Below, one piece after another: positions 54,219-63,601 of a DNA stretch of 64,000 nt (position 1 is its first letter; every line of letters starts with the position of its first letter). The DNA is from an uncultured Roseobacter sp. (GTDB lineage Bacteria; Pseudomonadota; Alphaproteobacteria; Rhodobacterales; Rhodobacteraceae). The DNA lies in NCBI RefSeq assembly GCF_947488185.1, contig NZ_CANKYM010000002.1:310001-374000 (forward strand). The letters are read 5' to 3'. The notes beneath the pieces are model-generated. The model did not search any database. It saw only the letters and a program-made list of their open reading frames with translations, and was not told the DNA's origin. Made by a program: the position numbers and the translations under genes.

Positions 54219-54626
54219 TCAATCGTCACCCTTCATCAGCCGGTCTGCCTTCTTGCGCACCAGCACCGATCTCAGGTCATGCATCGCCAGCAGCAAATCG
54301 TCGGTCACGGCCTCCAGCTGATCGGCTGTTGCACGCGATTGGGCCCATTGCGTGGTCAGGTTCATGTGGTCCACCGCGCGGTGGATATCGTCGATGTCCC
54401 GCTTGGCAAGAAGTGCGGTGCGCTCGGCCATCCAGTCCTGAATGACTGTCAAATCGGCATCTGAAAGGGTTCGGTCGCCTTGCGGCTTGATATCGCCGTT
54501 GCGGATGTTCACAACCGCAATCTGATCCATCTCGATGCGCCGCTGCCGGTTTTCGGTGTCTACACGAAACACTGCGGCCCCGTTTTCCCGGACGCGAAAA
54601 TAGTATTCCGGCAGCTCTCCCGACAT
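54219..54626 (-). CDS. Conserved protein of unknown function downstream of an aspartate aminotransferase
   Basis: A 135-residue soluble protein. The first ~45 residues form a beta-rich unit (YYFRVRENGAAVFRVDTENRQRRIEMDQIAVVNIRNGDIKP) and the rest is helical and charged (DQLEAVTDDLLLAMHDLRSVLVRKKADRLMKGDD). I do not recognise the family. It starts 13 bases after the aminotransferase stop and is probably cotranscribed with it. No signal peptide or transmembrane segment is visible. Confidence 0.65.
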   Translation of the reverse strand: MSGELPEYYFRVRENGAAVFRVDTENRQRRIEMDQIAVVNIRNGDIKPQGDRTLSDADLTVIQDWMAERTALLAKRDIDDIHRAVDHMNLTTQWAQSRATADQLEAVTDDLLLAMHDLRSVLVRKKADRLMKGDD

Positions 54627-54639
54627 ACCTCGTCCTTCT

Positions 54640-55908
<1,269 letters not shown>

Positions 55909-55930
55909 TCATCGCAAAGGAGATCAAAGC

Positions 55931-56338
55931 ATGCACGATACTCAAGACTGGTACGGTCCCGAGACAGCGACATTTGGCGACCGCGTGGCTGCGGCCCGTG
56001 ACATGGCCGACATGACGCAGGCTCAGCTGGCCCGCCGCCTTGGGGTGCGCGTCTCCACGCTCCGGGCTTGGGAAAACGATCTCAGCGAACCGCGTGCCAA
56101 TCGCCTGTCGATGATGGCGGGGCTTTTGAACGTATCGATGATGTGGCTGATCAACGGGCAAGGCGAAGGCCTTGATGCGCCGATGGAAGAAGCCAGCCTG
56201 CCAGCCTCCGCGCATGAAATCCTCAATGAACTGCGCGACTTACGCACGGACATGATTGCGCGTGTTGAGCAGATGGGCCGGCTGGAGAAGAAATTGCGCG
56301 CGGCGCTGAAGGAAGATCTGCATGAAAGAGCTGCGTGA
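55931..56338 (+). CDS. XRE-family helix-turn-helix protein
   Basis: A 135-residue protein. The HTH spans about residues 16-70: FGDRVAAARDMADMTQAQLARRLGVRVSTLRAWENDLSEPRANRLSMMAG. The C-terminal half is a coiled-coil-like helix (AHEILNELRDLRTDMIARVEQMGRLEKKLRAALKED), probably for oligomerisation. The ATG at 55931 (AAAGGAG 11 bases upstream) fits the domain. It overlaps sdhE by 17 bases, so the two are coupled. Confidence 0.85.
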   Translation: MHDTQDWYGPETATFGDRVAAARDMADMTQAQLARRLGVRVSTLRAWENDLSEPRANRLSMMAGLLNVSMMWLINGQGEGLDAPMEEASLPASAHEILNELRDLRTDMIARVEQMGRLEKKLRAALKEDLHERAA

Positions 56339-56588
56339 GACGCGCATCAAACGTCTGAAAATGCGGTCGATGCGGCGCGGGATCAAGGAAATGGATGTGA
56401 TCCTGCAACCCTTTGCCGAGGCCAACCTCGAGGCCATGGATGAAGCCGGGCTGTCTCTTTACGACGATATGCTCAGCGAGAATGACCACGATCTTTATCA
56501 ATGGGTTAGCAGGCAGACACAGGCGCCAGACCGCTATGCCGCGCTCATAGATCAGATCGTTGACCAGCTGCCGCGCACTCCTGCCTGA
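56322..56588 (+). CDS. sdhE: Succinate dehydrogenase flavinylation factor SdhE
   Basis: An 88-residue protein with the diagnostic R-G-x-x-E motif as RRGIKEMD near residues 18-25 and NDHDLYQWVSRQ near 55-66. SdhE helps attach FAD covalently to SdhA. The small size and motif spacing match the family fully. It starts inside the XRE gene; the sdh operon itself is not in the window. Confidence 0.9.
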   Translation: MKELRETRIKRLKMRSMRRGIKEMDVILQPFAEANLEAMDEAGLSLYDDMLSENDHDLYQWVSRQTQAPDRYAALIDQIVDQLPRTPA

Positions 56589-56682
56589 CGCGGCACCGTA
56601 CGACCCATTTTCGCGTTTTTAACGAATTATTGGCGTTTCTCGCGCAAATTCCGACCAAATTAGAACGAGTCGGAGCGCGTAA

Positions 56683-57195
56683 ATGAGCATACAAGATCAA
56701 ATTCCGTCAGACCCTGCGTCCATGAGCCGAACACAAGGTTTCATGGTCAGCTATTTGGAGGCGCTGTCACTGGTGGAGCGTCTGCACCGCCTGCTGCTGG
56801 ACGTCATCAAAGACGAATTTGAGCGGGTTGGCGTCCTAGAGATCAACGCGGTACAAGCACTGCTGCTCTTCAACATCGGCGACAATGAGGTAACAGCGGG
56901 CGAATTGAAAAGCCGCGGTTACTATCAGGGCAGCAATGTCAGCTACAACCTGAAGAAGCTGGTGGATATGGGCTACATGCATCACCAGCGTTGCGAGATC
57001 GACCGGCGTTCGGTGCGGGTGAAGCTGACCGACAAGGGGCAGAAAATCCGGGTTGTCGTGTCGGAGTTGTTCTCTCGCCATGCGGACGGTCTTGAAGCCA
57101 AAGGGGTTCTGGGACCGGATGGCATCGACGACATCACACGCTCCCTGAAACGTATGGAACGCTACTGGTCAGACCAGATCCGCTATATCTACTGA
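56683..57195 (+). CDS. ldtR: MarR-family regulator, LdtR-like
   Basis: A 170-residue winged-helix protein. The stretch SRGYYQGSNVSYNLKKLVDMGYMHHQRCEIDRRSVRVKLTDKG (about 85-127) is the DNA-binding part and matches the alphaproteobacterial LdtR type, reported to control L,D-transpeptidase genes and stress tolerance. The N-terminus has a short unconserved leader. It has its own 94-base upstream region with AT-rich stretches and converges with the DUF1194 gene, overlapping by 7 bases. The gene symbol is by resemblance only. Confidence 0.8.
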   Translation: MSIQDQIPSDPASMSRTQGFMVSYLEALSLVERLHRLLLDVIKDEFERVGVLEINAVQALLLFNIGDNEVTAGELKSRGYYQGSNVSYNLKKLVDMGYMHHQRCEIDRRSVRVKLTDKGQKIRVVVSELFSRHADGLEAKGVLGPDGIDDITRSLKRMERYWSDQIRYIY

Positions 57196-57905
57196 AGCTG
57201 GCTGATCGTCAGACCGTCAATCTCGCGTTTGAGCTTGGCGGTCATGGCCGCGGCATAATCCTCAAAGCCCAGGGCCGTTTGCACAAATGCATCCGGCCCT
57301 GTTATCACTTCGGCCCGGAAGTAGGACGATAGCTCGCCAATCTCACTTTGGCGGAGATCGCCTGTCGCTGGGGCGTCGGCGCCAATCACCAACGCATTGA
57401 TGGTGATCCCGCGCGCGCCGATGGCATTCTTCACATCTCGGGGCCGTGGACCCAAATTGGATTCCCCATCGCCAGAAATGTCCAATGTGCGTTTCCAACA
57501 CCCTTTTTTTTGATCGAGATAGGCAGCACCGGTTTCCATTGCGACACCAAGCGCCGTGCCGGGCGTGGTGTCCCGTCGTTCCGTCTCCGCCAACGTGGTG
57601 CTGATGGTTGCGAGCGTCTCGCGATTGGCCATGGTGGTCCATGGGACAAGCACCGTGTGATCTGCAGGCCCGCTCCATTCGAACACCATCAGGGAGATTG
57701 GGGCGGTCGGCACCGCCAGCAAGATGCGGACGACCTCCGGGTCATTCAATGCCGTGACCAGCCCATCAAGCTGCAACCGGTACTCCCGCAAGTCGACGGA
57801 CCCTGAGACATCTAGCGCTAGCGCCAGCGCCTGGCGGCAATTGGCATGTGCATCGATTGGCACCCCAATGGTCAAGAGCAGACCCACGCACCAGGCCCGT
57901 CTCAT
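57189..57905 (-). CDS. DUF1194-family protein (von Willebrand A-like), second of a tandem pair
   Basis: A 238-residue exported protein. Signal peptide MRRAWCVGLLLTIGVPIDAHA; then LALALDVSGSVDLREYRLQ with the MIDAS-type D-x-S-x-S, TTPGTALGVAMETGAAYL for the middle threonine motif, and TLDISGDGESN for the last aspartate. This is the DUF1194 variant of the VWA fold, which suggests metal-dependent protein binding in the periplasm. It overlaps the upstream paralogue by 4 bases (ATGA). Confidence 0.85.
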   Translation of the reverse strand: MRRAWCVGLLLTIGVPIDAHANCRQALALALDVSGSVDLREYRLQLDGLVTALNDPEVVRILLAVPTAPISLMVFEWSGPADHTVLVPWTTMANRETLATISTTLAETERRDTTPGTALGVAMETGAAYLDQKKGCWKRTLDISGDGESNLGPRPRDVKNAIGARGITINALVIGADAPATGDLRQSEIGELSSYFRAEVITGPDAFVQTALGFEDYAAAMTAKLKREIDGLTISQLQ

Positions 57906-58612
57906 CCCTTCGGTTCCACGTCGGAACCTGAGGTCAGCGCTCCGATCACAGGAGGTGTCAGTTCCCTTTCCAGCTTGCGCCTCATGGCGCGCTCATAGTC
58001 CTCAAACCCCTGCGCAATTTCCAGAAAAGCCCCGGGCCCATGCAGGACTTGTGCCTGATAAAAGGCGATCAACCCGGTTTCGGCTTCATAATCTGCACCA
58101 TTGACCACCAGACCGTTGACCGTAACTCCGTCAAAGGGAAATTCGGCATAGGCCTGTGTTGGGCCGAACCCCTCATTGTTCTGCCCATCCCCGGCCATGT
58201 CCAGTGTCCTGTAAAGACAGCGCGGTCCTCGCGTGAGCAATCCTGCGCCATATCCCAGCGCATATCCCATCGCAGTCGGGAAATCATTATGACTGCGACT
58301 GCTCGCCGCGATCGTCTCCGCTGCGTGCAACAGTGCAGCGCGGCTATCGATCAGCGTCCACTCCAGCAGCATTTCCTGATTGTAGCGCCCGGACCACTCA
58401 TATGCGGCAAGCGCCACGTGGCTGTCCGCCGCGAAAAAGGCCGCCTCCACTTCGGGTGCGGTGAGAGCGGCTACCAGACCGCCCCGCTGCAACCTGTCCT
58501 CCGCGGCATCGACCGAGCTTGACACATCCAGCGCCAGAACCAGCGCCAGCCGACACTCCGCTGCCGCCGGACCCGCCAGCAACAGACCTGCGCAGAGGCC
58601 CGCGCGGATCAC
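57902..58612 (-). CDS. DUF1194-family protein (von Willebrand A-like), first of a tandem pair
   Basis: A 236-residue exported protein, paralogue of the next gene product: LALVLALDVSSSVDAAEDRLQ carries the MIDAS D-x-S-x-S, FPTAMGYALGYGAGLL and TLDMAGDGQNNEGF the other two motifs. I place the start at the GTG at 58612, because it overlaps the gloA stop as GTGA and gives a clean signal peptide (MIRAGLCAGLLLAGPAAA); an ATG ten codons upstream lies inside gloA. The target of the VWA fold is unknown. Confidence 0.83.
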   Translation of the reverse strand: MIRAGLCAGLLLAGPAAAECRLALVLALDVSSSVDAAEDRLQRGGLVAALTAPEVEAAFFAADSHVALAAYEWSGRYNQEMLLEWTLIDSRAALLHAAETIAASSRSHNDFPTAMGYALGYGAGLLTRGPRCLYRTLDMAGDGQNNEGFGPTQAYAEFPFDGVTVNGLVVNGADYEAETGLIAFYQAQVLHGPGAFLEIAQGFEDYERAMRRKLERELTPPVIGALTSGSDVEPKG

Positions 58613-59037
58613 CAGTGGCCTGTGTTTTCCATGCTCGCCCAAGGCTCGGCCGGGGCCAGATTGTCGCCTTCCTGCAGCAGTTCGATGGAGATGTTGTCGG
58701 GCGAGCGGACGAAGGCCATGTGCCCGTCGCGCGGTGGCCGGTTGATCGTCACGCCGTTGTCCATCAGATGCTGACAGACCTCGTAGATATTGCCGACACG
58801 GTATGCCAGATGCCCGAAATGGCGACTGTCATCGGGCAACCCCTCATCCCCATCCCAGTTGTAGGTCAATTCCACCGGGCACTCCTCCTGTCCGGGAGGT
58901 GCCATGAACACCAGCGTGAAGCGCCCGCCCTCGCTGTCCATCCGCCGCGTTTCCTTCAACCCCAGCAGCTCGTAAAACGCGATTGATTTCTCCAGATCCT
59001 TCACCCGGACCATCGTGTGCAAATACGTCAGGCTCAT
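58609..59037 (-). CDS. gloA: Lactoylglutathione lyase (glyoxalase I)
   Basis: A 142-residue vicinal-oxygen-chelate enzyme. Metal ligands appear to be H7 (YLHTMVRVKDLEKSIAFY), the glutamate of CPVELTYN, the histidine of GHLAYRV and the glutamate of ISIELLQ. It converts the methylglyoxal-glutathione adduct to S-lactoylglutathione. Last residues before the stop are ASMENTGHW. It leads the gloA-DUF1194-DUF1194 run, with overlaps at both junctions. Confidence 0.93.
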   Translation of the reverse strand: MSLTYLHTMVRVKDLEKSIAFYELLGLKETRRMDSEGGRFTLVFMAPPGQEECPVELTYNWDGDEGLPDDSRHFGHLAYRVGNIYEVCQHLMDNGVTINRPPRDGHMAFVRSPDNISIELLQEGDNLAPAEPWASMENTGHW

Positions 59038-59220
59038 CGCGCCCCTCCATCACTTCACTCGTTCGACGCAACACTAGCACGCTCGCACCGGGATGCCAGT
59101 CACATCCCCCTGATCAACGACCGTTCCAAAACAATACCGAAATACACCATATAGCTGTTCCGCGCGCGTGCGCGCCCAGATATAGTCGTATACGACTCAT
59201 GCCCTCGAAAGGATGTCCCC

Positions 59221-60135
59221 ATGCCGCTTTCCGCCGAGCATCAAGCCGAAATCGACGCCCAACGCGCCGAACCCACGCCGACCCTGCGCGCCACCGCCCC
59301 CGGCATGGAAAAGCACCTCTACACTGCGCAGCCCGTGCTCGATCATGGCTTTGTCCGTGTCATCGACTACATGGGCGACGACGCCGCCATCTGCCAGGCC
59401 GCCCGCGTCTCCTACGGGCGCGGCACCAAATCCGTGCAGAATGACGAGGGGCTCATCCGCTACCTCATGCGCCACTGGCACTCCACCCCCTTCGAGATGT
59501 GCGAGATCAAGCTGCACGTGAAACTGCCCGTTTTTGTCGCCCGCCAGTGGATCCGCCACCGGACCGCCAACGTGAACGAATACTCCGCCCGCTACTCGAT
59601 CCTCGACCGCGAATTCTACATTCCGGCACCCGATGACCTCGCCGCCCAATCGGTCGTGAACAACCAGGGGCGGGGTGAGGCCCTGACGGGCGAAGAGGCC
59701 GAACGCGTCCTGCGCTACCTGCAACAGGACGCGATGCAATGCTATGACCACTACGAAGAGATGATCTCACAGGACGGCCAACAGGGCCTCGCGCGCGAGC
59801 TTGCCCGCATGAACCTGCCCGCCAATGTCTACACCCAATGGTACTGGAAAGTGGATTTGCACAACCTCTTCCACTTCCTGCGCCTGCGCGCCGACGCCCA
59901 CGCCCAATACGAAATCCGCGTCTACGCCGAGGCCATCTGCGCCATGGTCAAAGACTGGGTCCCCGCCGCCTACGGCGCCTTCGAGGACTACCGCTTGGGC
60001 GGTGCCACCCTTTCCGGCCGCGCGCTGGAGTGCATCAAGAAGATGCTCGCCGGACAGGAGGTCACGCAGGAGACCTCCGGGATGAGCAAGGGCGAGTGGC
60101 GGGAGTTTCAGGGGGTTTTGAGCGACTCCACTTAA
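59221..60135 (+). CDS. thyX: Flavin-dependent thymidylate synthase
   Basis: A 304-residue enzyme with the ThyX signature R-H-R-x7-S as [15 protein letters not shown] near residues 118-132, and the further [18 protein letters not shown] block near 200-217. It methylates dUMP using methylene-tetrahydrofolate and FADH2, replacing ThyA. Codon use is unusually rich in C-ending codons. An AT-rich region of unrelated character begins right after its stop. Confidence 0.95.
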   Translation: MPLSAEHQAEIDAQRAEPTPTLRATAPGMEKHLYTAQPVLDHGFVRVIDYMGDDAAICQAARVSYGRGTKSVQNDEGLIRYLMRHWHSTPFEMCEIKLHVKLPVFVARQWIRHRTANVNEYSARYSILDREFYIPAPDDLAAQSVVNNQGRGEALTGEEAERVLRYLQQDAMQCYDHYEEMISQDGQQGLARELARMNLPANVYTQWYWKVDLHNLFHFLRLRADAHAQYEIRVYAEAICAMVKDWVPAAYGAFEDYRLGGATLSGRALECIKKMLAGQEVTQETSGMSKGEWREFQGVLSDST

Positions 60136-60188
60136 GCGGGGGTGAAACGCTTTTTGGAAACAGTGGCCAATTTTGAGGTGAAGTTTCG

Positions 60189-60749
60189 TTGGATAGATTT
60201 CAAATCGCTATGGAGAACACAGCATTCGTGAATGCATTTTGGGTGTTTGTTGGCATCGTTGCGGGAGCACTTATCCAGTGGGTTCTCAACTATCTTACAT
60301 TTAGGTCAAGCTTTAGGCGTGCGCGGCGGGTTTTTTACTCAGAGGTGCTGATTAACTGGCGAGAGCTGAGAAGCCTAGAGATACGGCTAAAACAACTGCG
60401 CAAGGCGATTGAAGATGGGACTGCGCGCGCCGAATTGGTGTCTGTGGACATGTCCCGTTTTGCTTATAGAACAATAGATTTACTTATAAATTCCGGTAAT
60501 TTTCACCAGATTTTTTCGCCTGAGACGATGTCAAAGGTTTTTGAGTTTTCCAGTGTGTTCAATCAGAATTATGGGAACTATTCGACCGGAAGAATTAGAG
60601 ATAACCTAGCTTCTGAAGAAGGTTTGGCGGCAGTTAGTCATTTGAGCTTGATACTCGACGCACTTGAAAACAGTAAGCAGTACCTCGAAGATGTATCCGT
60701 TGAGTTGCGGATGCCTTCACCGGAGAAGATAGGAAATTCTGAGCAGTAG
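60189..60749 (+). CDS. Membrane-anchored protein of unknown function, AT-rich
   Basis: A 186-residue protein starting at TTG, 8 bases after GAGGTG; the ATG at 60210 is an alternative. One hydrophobic segment (about residues 14-34, AFWVFVGIVAGALIQWVLNYL) is followed by a basic RSSFRRARR and a long helical cytoplasmic part (INWRELRSLEIRLKQLRKAI). The codons are clearly richer in A/T-ending triplets than thyX and the P450 on either side, suggesting recent acquisition. A large GC-rich inverted repeat follows 38 bases after its stop. Family not recognised. Confidence 0.65.
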   Translation: MDRFQIAMENTAFVNAFWVFVGIVAGALIQWVLNYLTFRSSFRRARRVFYSEVLINWRELRSLEIRLKQLRKAIEDGTARAELVSVDMSRFAYRTIDLLINSGNFHQIFSPETMSKVFEFSSVFNQNYGNYSTGRIRDNLASEEGLAAVSHLSLILDALENSKQYLEDVSVELRMPSPEKIGNSEQ

Positions 60750-60787
60750 CGAAATAGTGGTCTGCTCTTTCTAGGATAGCTCGTCAT

Positions 60788-60866
60788 GCCCGCCATCGGC
60801 GGGCAGCGCCCGAACCGCCCCCACGGGGCGGGCGCTTCGCTTTTCCCCGCCCCTCGGTTCGGGCGC
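60788..60866. repeat. GC-rich compound inverted repeat, possible repetitive element
   Basis: First hairpin: GCCCGCC-ATC-GGCGGGC (60788-60804, 7-bp perfect stem). Directly after it, outer arms GCGCCCGAACCG (60806-60817) and CGGTTCGGGCGC (60855-60866) pair perfectly, enclosing a second stem GGGGCGGG (60825-60832) / CCCGCCCC (60846-60853). The block resembles intergenic palindromic elements found in many copies in alphaproteobacterial genomes. It marks the right boundary of the AT-rich unknown gene. Confidence 0.7.
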
Positions 60867-60995
60867 GGTGCTCTTCATCTACACGATCACCAGTTTGAGA
60901 GGTTCCCTTTTTCCAGTCAAACTCATGCGCGGGACGCTCCAAGCCCATCGAAACCGGCGCATTGACAAGACATTTATGGTGCGCAGACTGCCCCC

Positions 60996-62174
60996 ATGCT
61001 CACCCTCGCAGCGCCCCCGGCCGATTTCGTGGAAAATCCTTTTCCATACTATGATGCCCTGCTGCACGAGGCGCCTGTCTGCGCGCAGCCTGACGGCTCT
61101 TTCCTGCTCTCCCGCCACGCGGACCTCAGTGCTATTTACCGGGATGTAGAGCTCTATAAATCGGATAAGAAAGCCGCCTTTGCCCCGAAGTTCGGCGTAG
61201 GCTCGCCGCTCTTCGAGCACCACACGACATCGCTCGTCTTCAACGACCCGCCACTACACACGCGCGTGCGGCGGATCATGACATCGGCACTCACGCCGAA
61301 AGCGCTGAGGCGCATGGAACCGGGACTGATTGCCACCGTCGATGCCCTGCTCGAAGCGCTCCCGCAAGCCCCTGACCTGATTGAGGACTTCGCTGCCTCG
61401 ATCCCTATTCAGGTCATCGGCAATCTGCTCGACGTGCCTATGGCGGAGCGCGGCCCGCTGCGGGACTGGTCCCTGGCCATCCTCGGAGCTTTGGAGCCTA
61501 CGCTCACCGAGGCACAGCTCTCCCGTGGCCATCAGGCGGTCACGGCATTCAAAACATATTTGCAGGACCTTATCGACCGGAGACGCGCCGCGCCCGGTGA
61601 CCCGGAGACCGATGTGCTGACCCGTCTCATTCAGGGCGATGACAGCGGACAACTGTCAGAAATCGAACTCATTCAAAACTGTATCTTTATCCTGAACGCG
61701 GGGCACGAGACGACCACAAATCTGATCGGCAATGGCCTCGCGTTGTTGCACGATCATCCGGCCCAGCGTGAAAAATTGATCTCTGATCCGTCCCTTATCG
61801 ACGGTGCCATCGAAGAGGTTCTCCGCTTCCGCTCCCCGAACCAGTTTGGCAATCGAGAAACCGCGCAGGAGGTTTCGCTTGGTGGCCATGAAATCCCGAA
61901 GGGGACCAACCTGCACCTTTGCATTGGCGCTGCAAATCGTGATCCGGAGGTTTTTGATGATCCGCAGAGATTTGACATCACACGCCAGCCAAACCGTCAT
62001 CTGGCATTCGCTGGCGGGCCGCATGTCTGCGTCGGTCTGACCCTCGCGCGGATGGAGGGGCGCATAGCTGTGGCCCGTTTTCTGCGACGTTTTCCGGATT
62101 ACGCGATCACGAGGAGCGTGCAGGGTGGTCGTATTCGGTTCCGCGGGTACGCGTCTCTGCACGCTCAGGTGTAG
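60996..62174 (+). CDS. Cytochrome P450
   Basis: A 392-residue bacterial class I P450. The I-helix motif is LNAGHETTTNLIG near residue 230, the E-x-x-R is EEVLRFRSP near 275, and the haem loop is FAGGPHVCVGLTLAR near 335-349 with the axial cysteine in HVCVG. Family-level placement (CYP107/CYP109-like length and layout) cannot be settled. No ferredoxin or ferredoxin reductase gene is adjacent, so redox partners must come from elsewhere. The substrate is unknown. Confidence 0.92.
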   Translation: MLTLAAPPADFVENPFPYYDALLHEAPVCAQPDGSFLLSRHADLSAIYRDVELYKSDKKAAFAPKFGVGSPLFEHHTTSLVFNDPPLHTRVRRIMTSALTPKALRRMEPGLIATVDALLEALPQAPDLIEDFAASIPIQVIGNLLDVPMAERGPLRDWSLAILGALEPTLTEAQLSRGHQAVTAFKTYLQDLIDRRRAAPGDPETDVLTRLIQGDDSGQLSEIELIQNCIFILNAGHETTTNLIGNGLALLHDHPAQREKLISDPSLIDGAIEEVLRFRSPNQFGNRETAQEVSLGGHEIPKGTNLHLCIGAANRDPEVFDDPQRFDITRQPNRHLAFAGGPHVCVGLTLARMEGRIAVARFLRRFPDYAITRSVQGGRIRFRGYASLHAQV

Positions 62175-62234
62175 ACGCGCGTTTCTGATCAGATTGTTAT
62201 CCACAGCACGTCGTAAAACGGTTACATTGGGCGC

Positions 62235-62525
62235 ATGTTGTTTCGCGCTCTTGCTCTCATCGCGCTGATGGTCCCATCCGCAGCGCAGGCCTCCCCGATC
62301 GGAGACGTTCTCTGTGCGCCGTCAGAGGAGTTACGTGACAGGCTGACACGTCAGTATGGCAGTGAGCGGCAGGCCAGCGGATTGCGCGGGCGCGAGCAGG
62401 TGATGGAGGTCTGGACGGACCAGCGCGGCGATTGGACGATGGTTGTGCGCTATGCGTCCGGGACGTCGTGTATCGTGGCGATGGGCGAACACTGGACGGA
62501 GTTCAGGCCGCATGATCCCGCTTAA
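62235..62525 (+). CDS. Small secreted protein of unknown function
   Basis: A 96-residue protein. The signal peptide is MLFRALALIALMVPSAAQASP, cut near residue 19. The mature part has two cysteines (VLCAPSEEL and GTSCIVAM) and a strand pair VMEVWTDQRGDWTMVVRYASG, typical of small periplasmic proteins often found in roseobacters. It converges with the next unknown gene, overlapping by 4 bases, and follows the P450 gene by 60 bases. Confidence 0.65.
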   Translation: MLFRALALIALMVPSAAQASPIGDVLCAPSEELRDRLTRQYGSERQASGLRGREQVMEVWTDQRGDWTMVVRYASGTSCIVAMGEHWTEFRPHDPA

Positions 62526-62764
62526 CGCGACGCTGTGCGCCGCAGGTCAGCGACGGTTTCGGCGTTCCGGTGCTCCCACGCTTTGAAATTCTGATAGGCA
62601 CTTTGGGAACGCTCTGCGCCATTTGCCCCCGGCTCGGTGAAATACTCTTTTACATGTTGGTAGTGCGCCATGCATTCCATGACTTCCGCATGGTTGAGTG
62701 CACGTGTCTCAGCGACTGCATCACAGCCGTAGTAGAGCAGCAGGACCGAGAGAAATTCCGTCAT
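62522..62764 (-). CDS. Small protein of unknown function
   Basis: An 80-residue protein starting MTEFLSVLLLYYGCDAVAE, where a short hydrophobic start could be a signal or anchor, followed by a helical part with two cysteines (YGCDAVAE, VMECMAHYQHVKEYF) and an acidic/basic tail. I see no recognisable family. It is expressed opposite to the neighbouring secreted protein. Coding potential looks real from codon bias, but confidence is modest because of length. Confidence 0.55.
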   Translation of the reverse strand: MTEFLSVLLLYYGCDAVAETRALNHAEVMECMAHYQHVKEYFTEPGANGAERSQSAYQNFKAWEHRNAETVADLRRTASR

Positions 62765-62881
62765 ATCTTCACCTTCAGGGGCAAAGATACGTCATGTTTG
62801 GCAAACATTGTGTAAACGGCGCGTTTGCTAACGGCCGACCCGATGGCCGCCCGCTCGAAAAGGCCGCTTTATGTCAGAACG

Positions 62882-63088
62882 TTAGAGCAGCTTGAGATCA
62901 CTCGCCATCTGCCGTCCATCGCGTCCTTCGGACAGCTCAAAGCTGACTTTTTGGTCGTCGGCCAGGCCGGTCAACCCGGACCTTTCAACCGCTGAAATAT
63001 GTACAAACACATCTGATCCACCGCCTTCTGGAGCGATGAAGCCATAGCCTTTTGTGGTGTTGAACCACTTCACGGTGCCGTTTGGCAT
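62882..63088 (-). CDS. Cold-shock protein, CspA family
   Basis: A 68-residue single cold-shock domain. The start MPNGTVKWFNTTKGYGFIAPEGG includes RNP1 (KGYGFIAP), and DVFVHISAVERSG includes RNP2 (VFVHI). It binds single-stranded RNA or DNA. The 187 bases upstream (63089-63275) would hold the long leader usual for such genes; I see no specific cold-box sequence. Confidence 0.95.
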   Translation of the reverse strand: MPNGTVKWFNTTKGYGFIAPEGGGSDVFVHISAVERSGLTGLADDQKVSFELSEGRDGRQMASDLKLL

Positions 63089-63275
63089 CAGTCCCGTGCC
63101 TCCTTTGTATTGCCTGACTGCCCCAGCGCTTCCGGAGCAGCTTGTTCGTGCGGCCAGTTTGATCGCAAAAATCAGACCAGCTACACTTTAAAAGATTGCT
63201 CTTCGCGTGTAAAAATCAAGCAAAACGGGAAGAAACGCGGCGATTTGCCCCCCGAATAATCTGATTTGTGAGTAA

Positions 63276-63596
63276 ATGATGCGACTATATGGACTAAAAA
63301 ATTGCGACACCTGCCGTAAAGCGCTGAAAGCCTTGCCAAAGGCAGAGCTTGTGGATGTGCGGGTCGAGGGTGTGCCGGGGGATGTTCTGACGGCTGCTCT
63401 GGCGCAGTTTGGTGATGCTTTGGTCAACACGCGCTCGACAACCTGGCGCGGGATGGATGAGGCGGACAGGAATAAACCACCCTTGGAACAGTTGAAGGCG
63501 CACCCCAGCCTGATGAAGCGGCCCCTGATCGTGGACGGGGCCAAGATGCATCTGGGCTGGACCAAGGACACACAGGCGGCGCTAGGGGCCGCCTGA
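63276..63596 (+). CDS. ArsC/Spx-family thioredoxin-like protein
   Basis: A 106-residue protein with the C-x-x-C site CDTCRKAL at residues ~10-17 and the conserved RPLIVDGAKMHLGW near 82-95 (the R-P-I/L of ArsC/YffB). The family includes arsenate reductases and Spx-like regulators; the YffB-like layout here has an unassigned reductase role. Two adjacent ATG codons (63276, 63279) are possible starts. It converges with the DoxX gene. Confidence 0.85.
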   Translation: MMRLYGLKNCDTCRKALKALPKAELVDVRVEGVPGDVLTAALAQFGDALVNTRSTTWRGMDEADRNKPPLEQLKAHPSLMKRPLIVDGAKMHLGWTKDTQAALGAA

Positions 63597-63601
63597 TCAC
63601 G

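Noticed and set aside
60788..60866. Inverted repeat as a Rho-independent terminator
   Set aside because: The stems are large and nested, with only a short T run inside the loop and none after the outer stem, so a repetitive element fits better.
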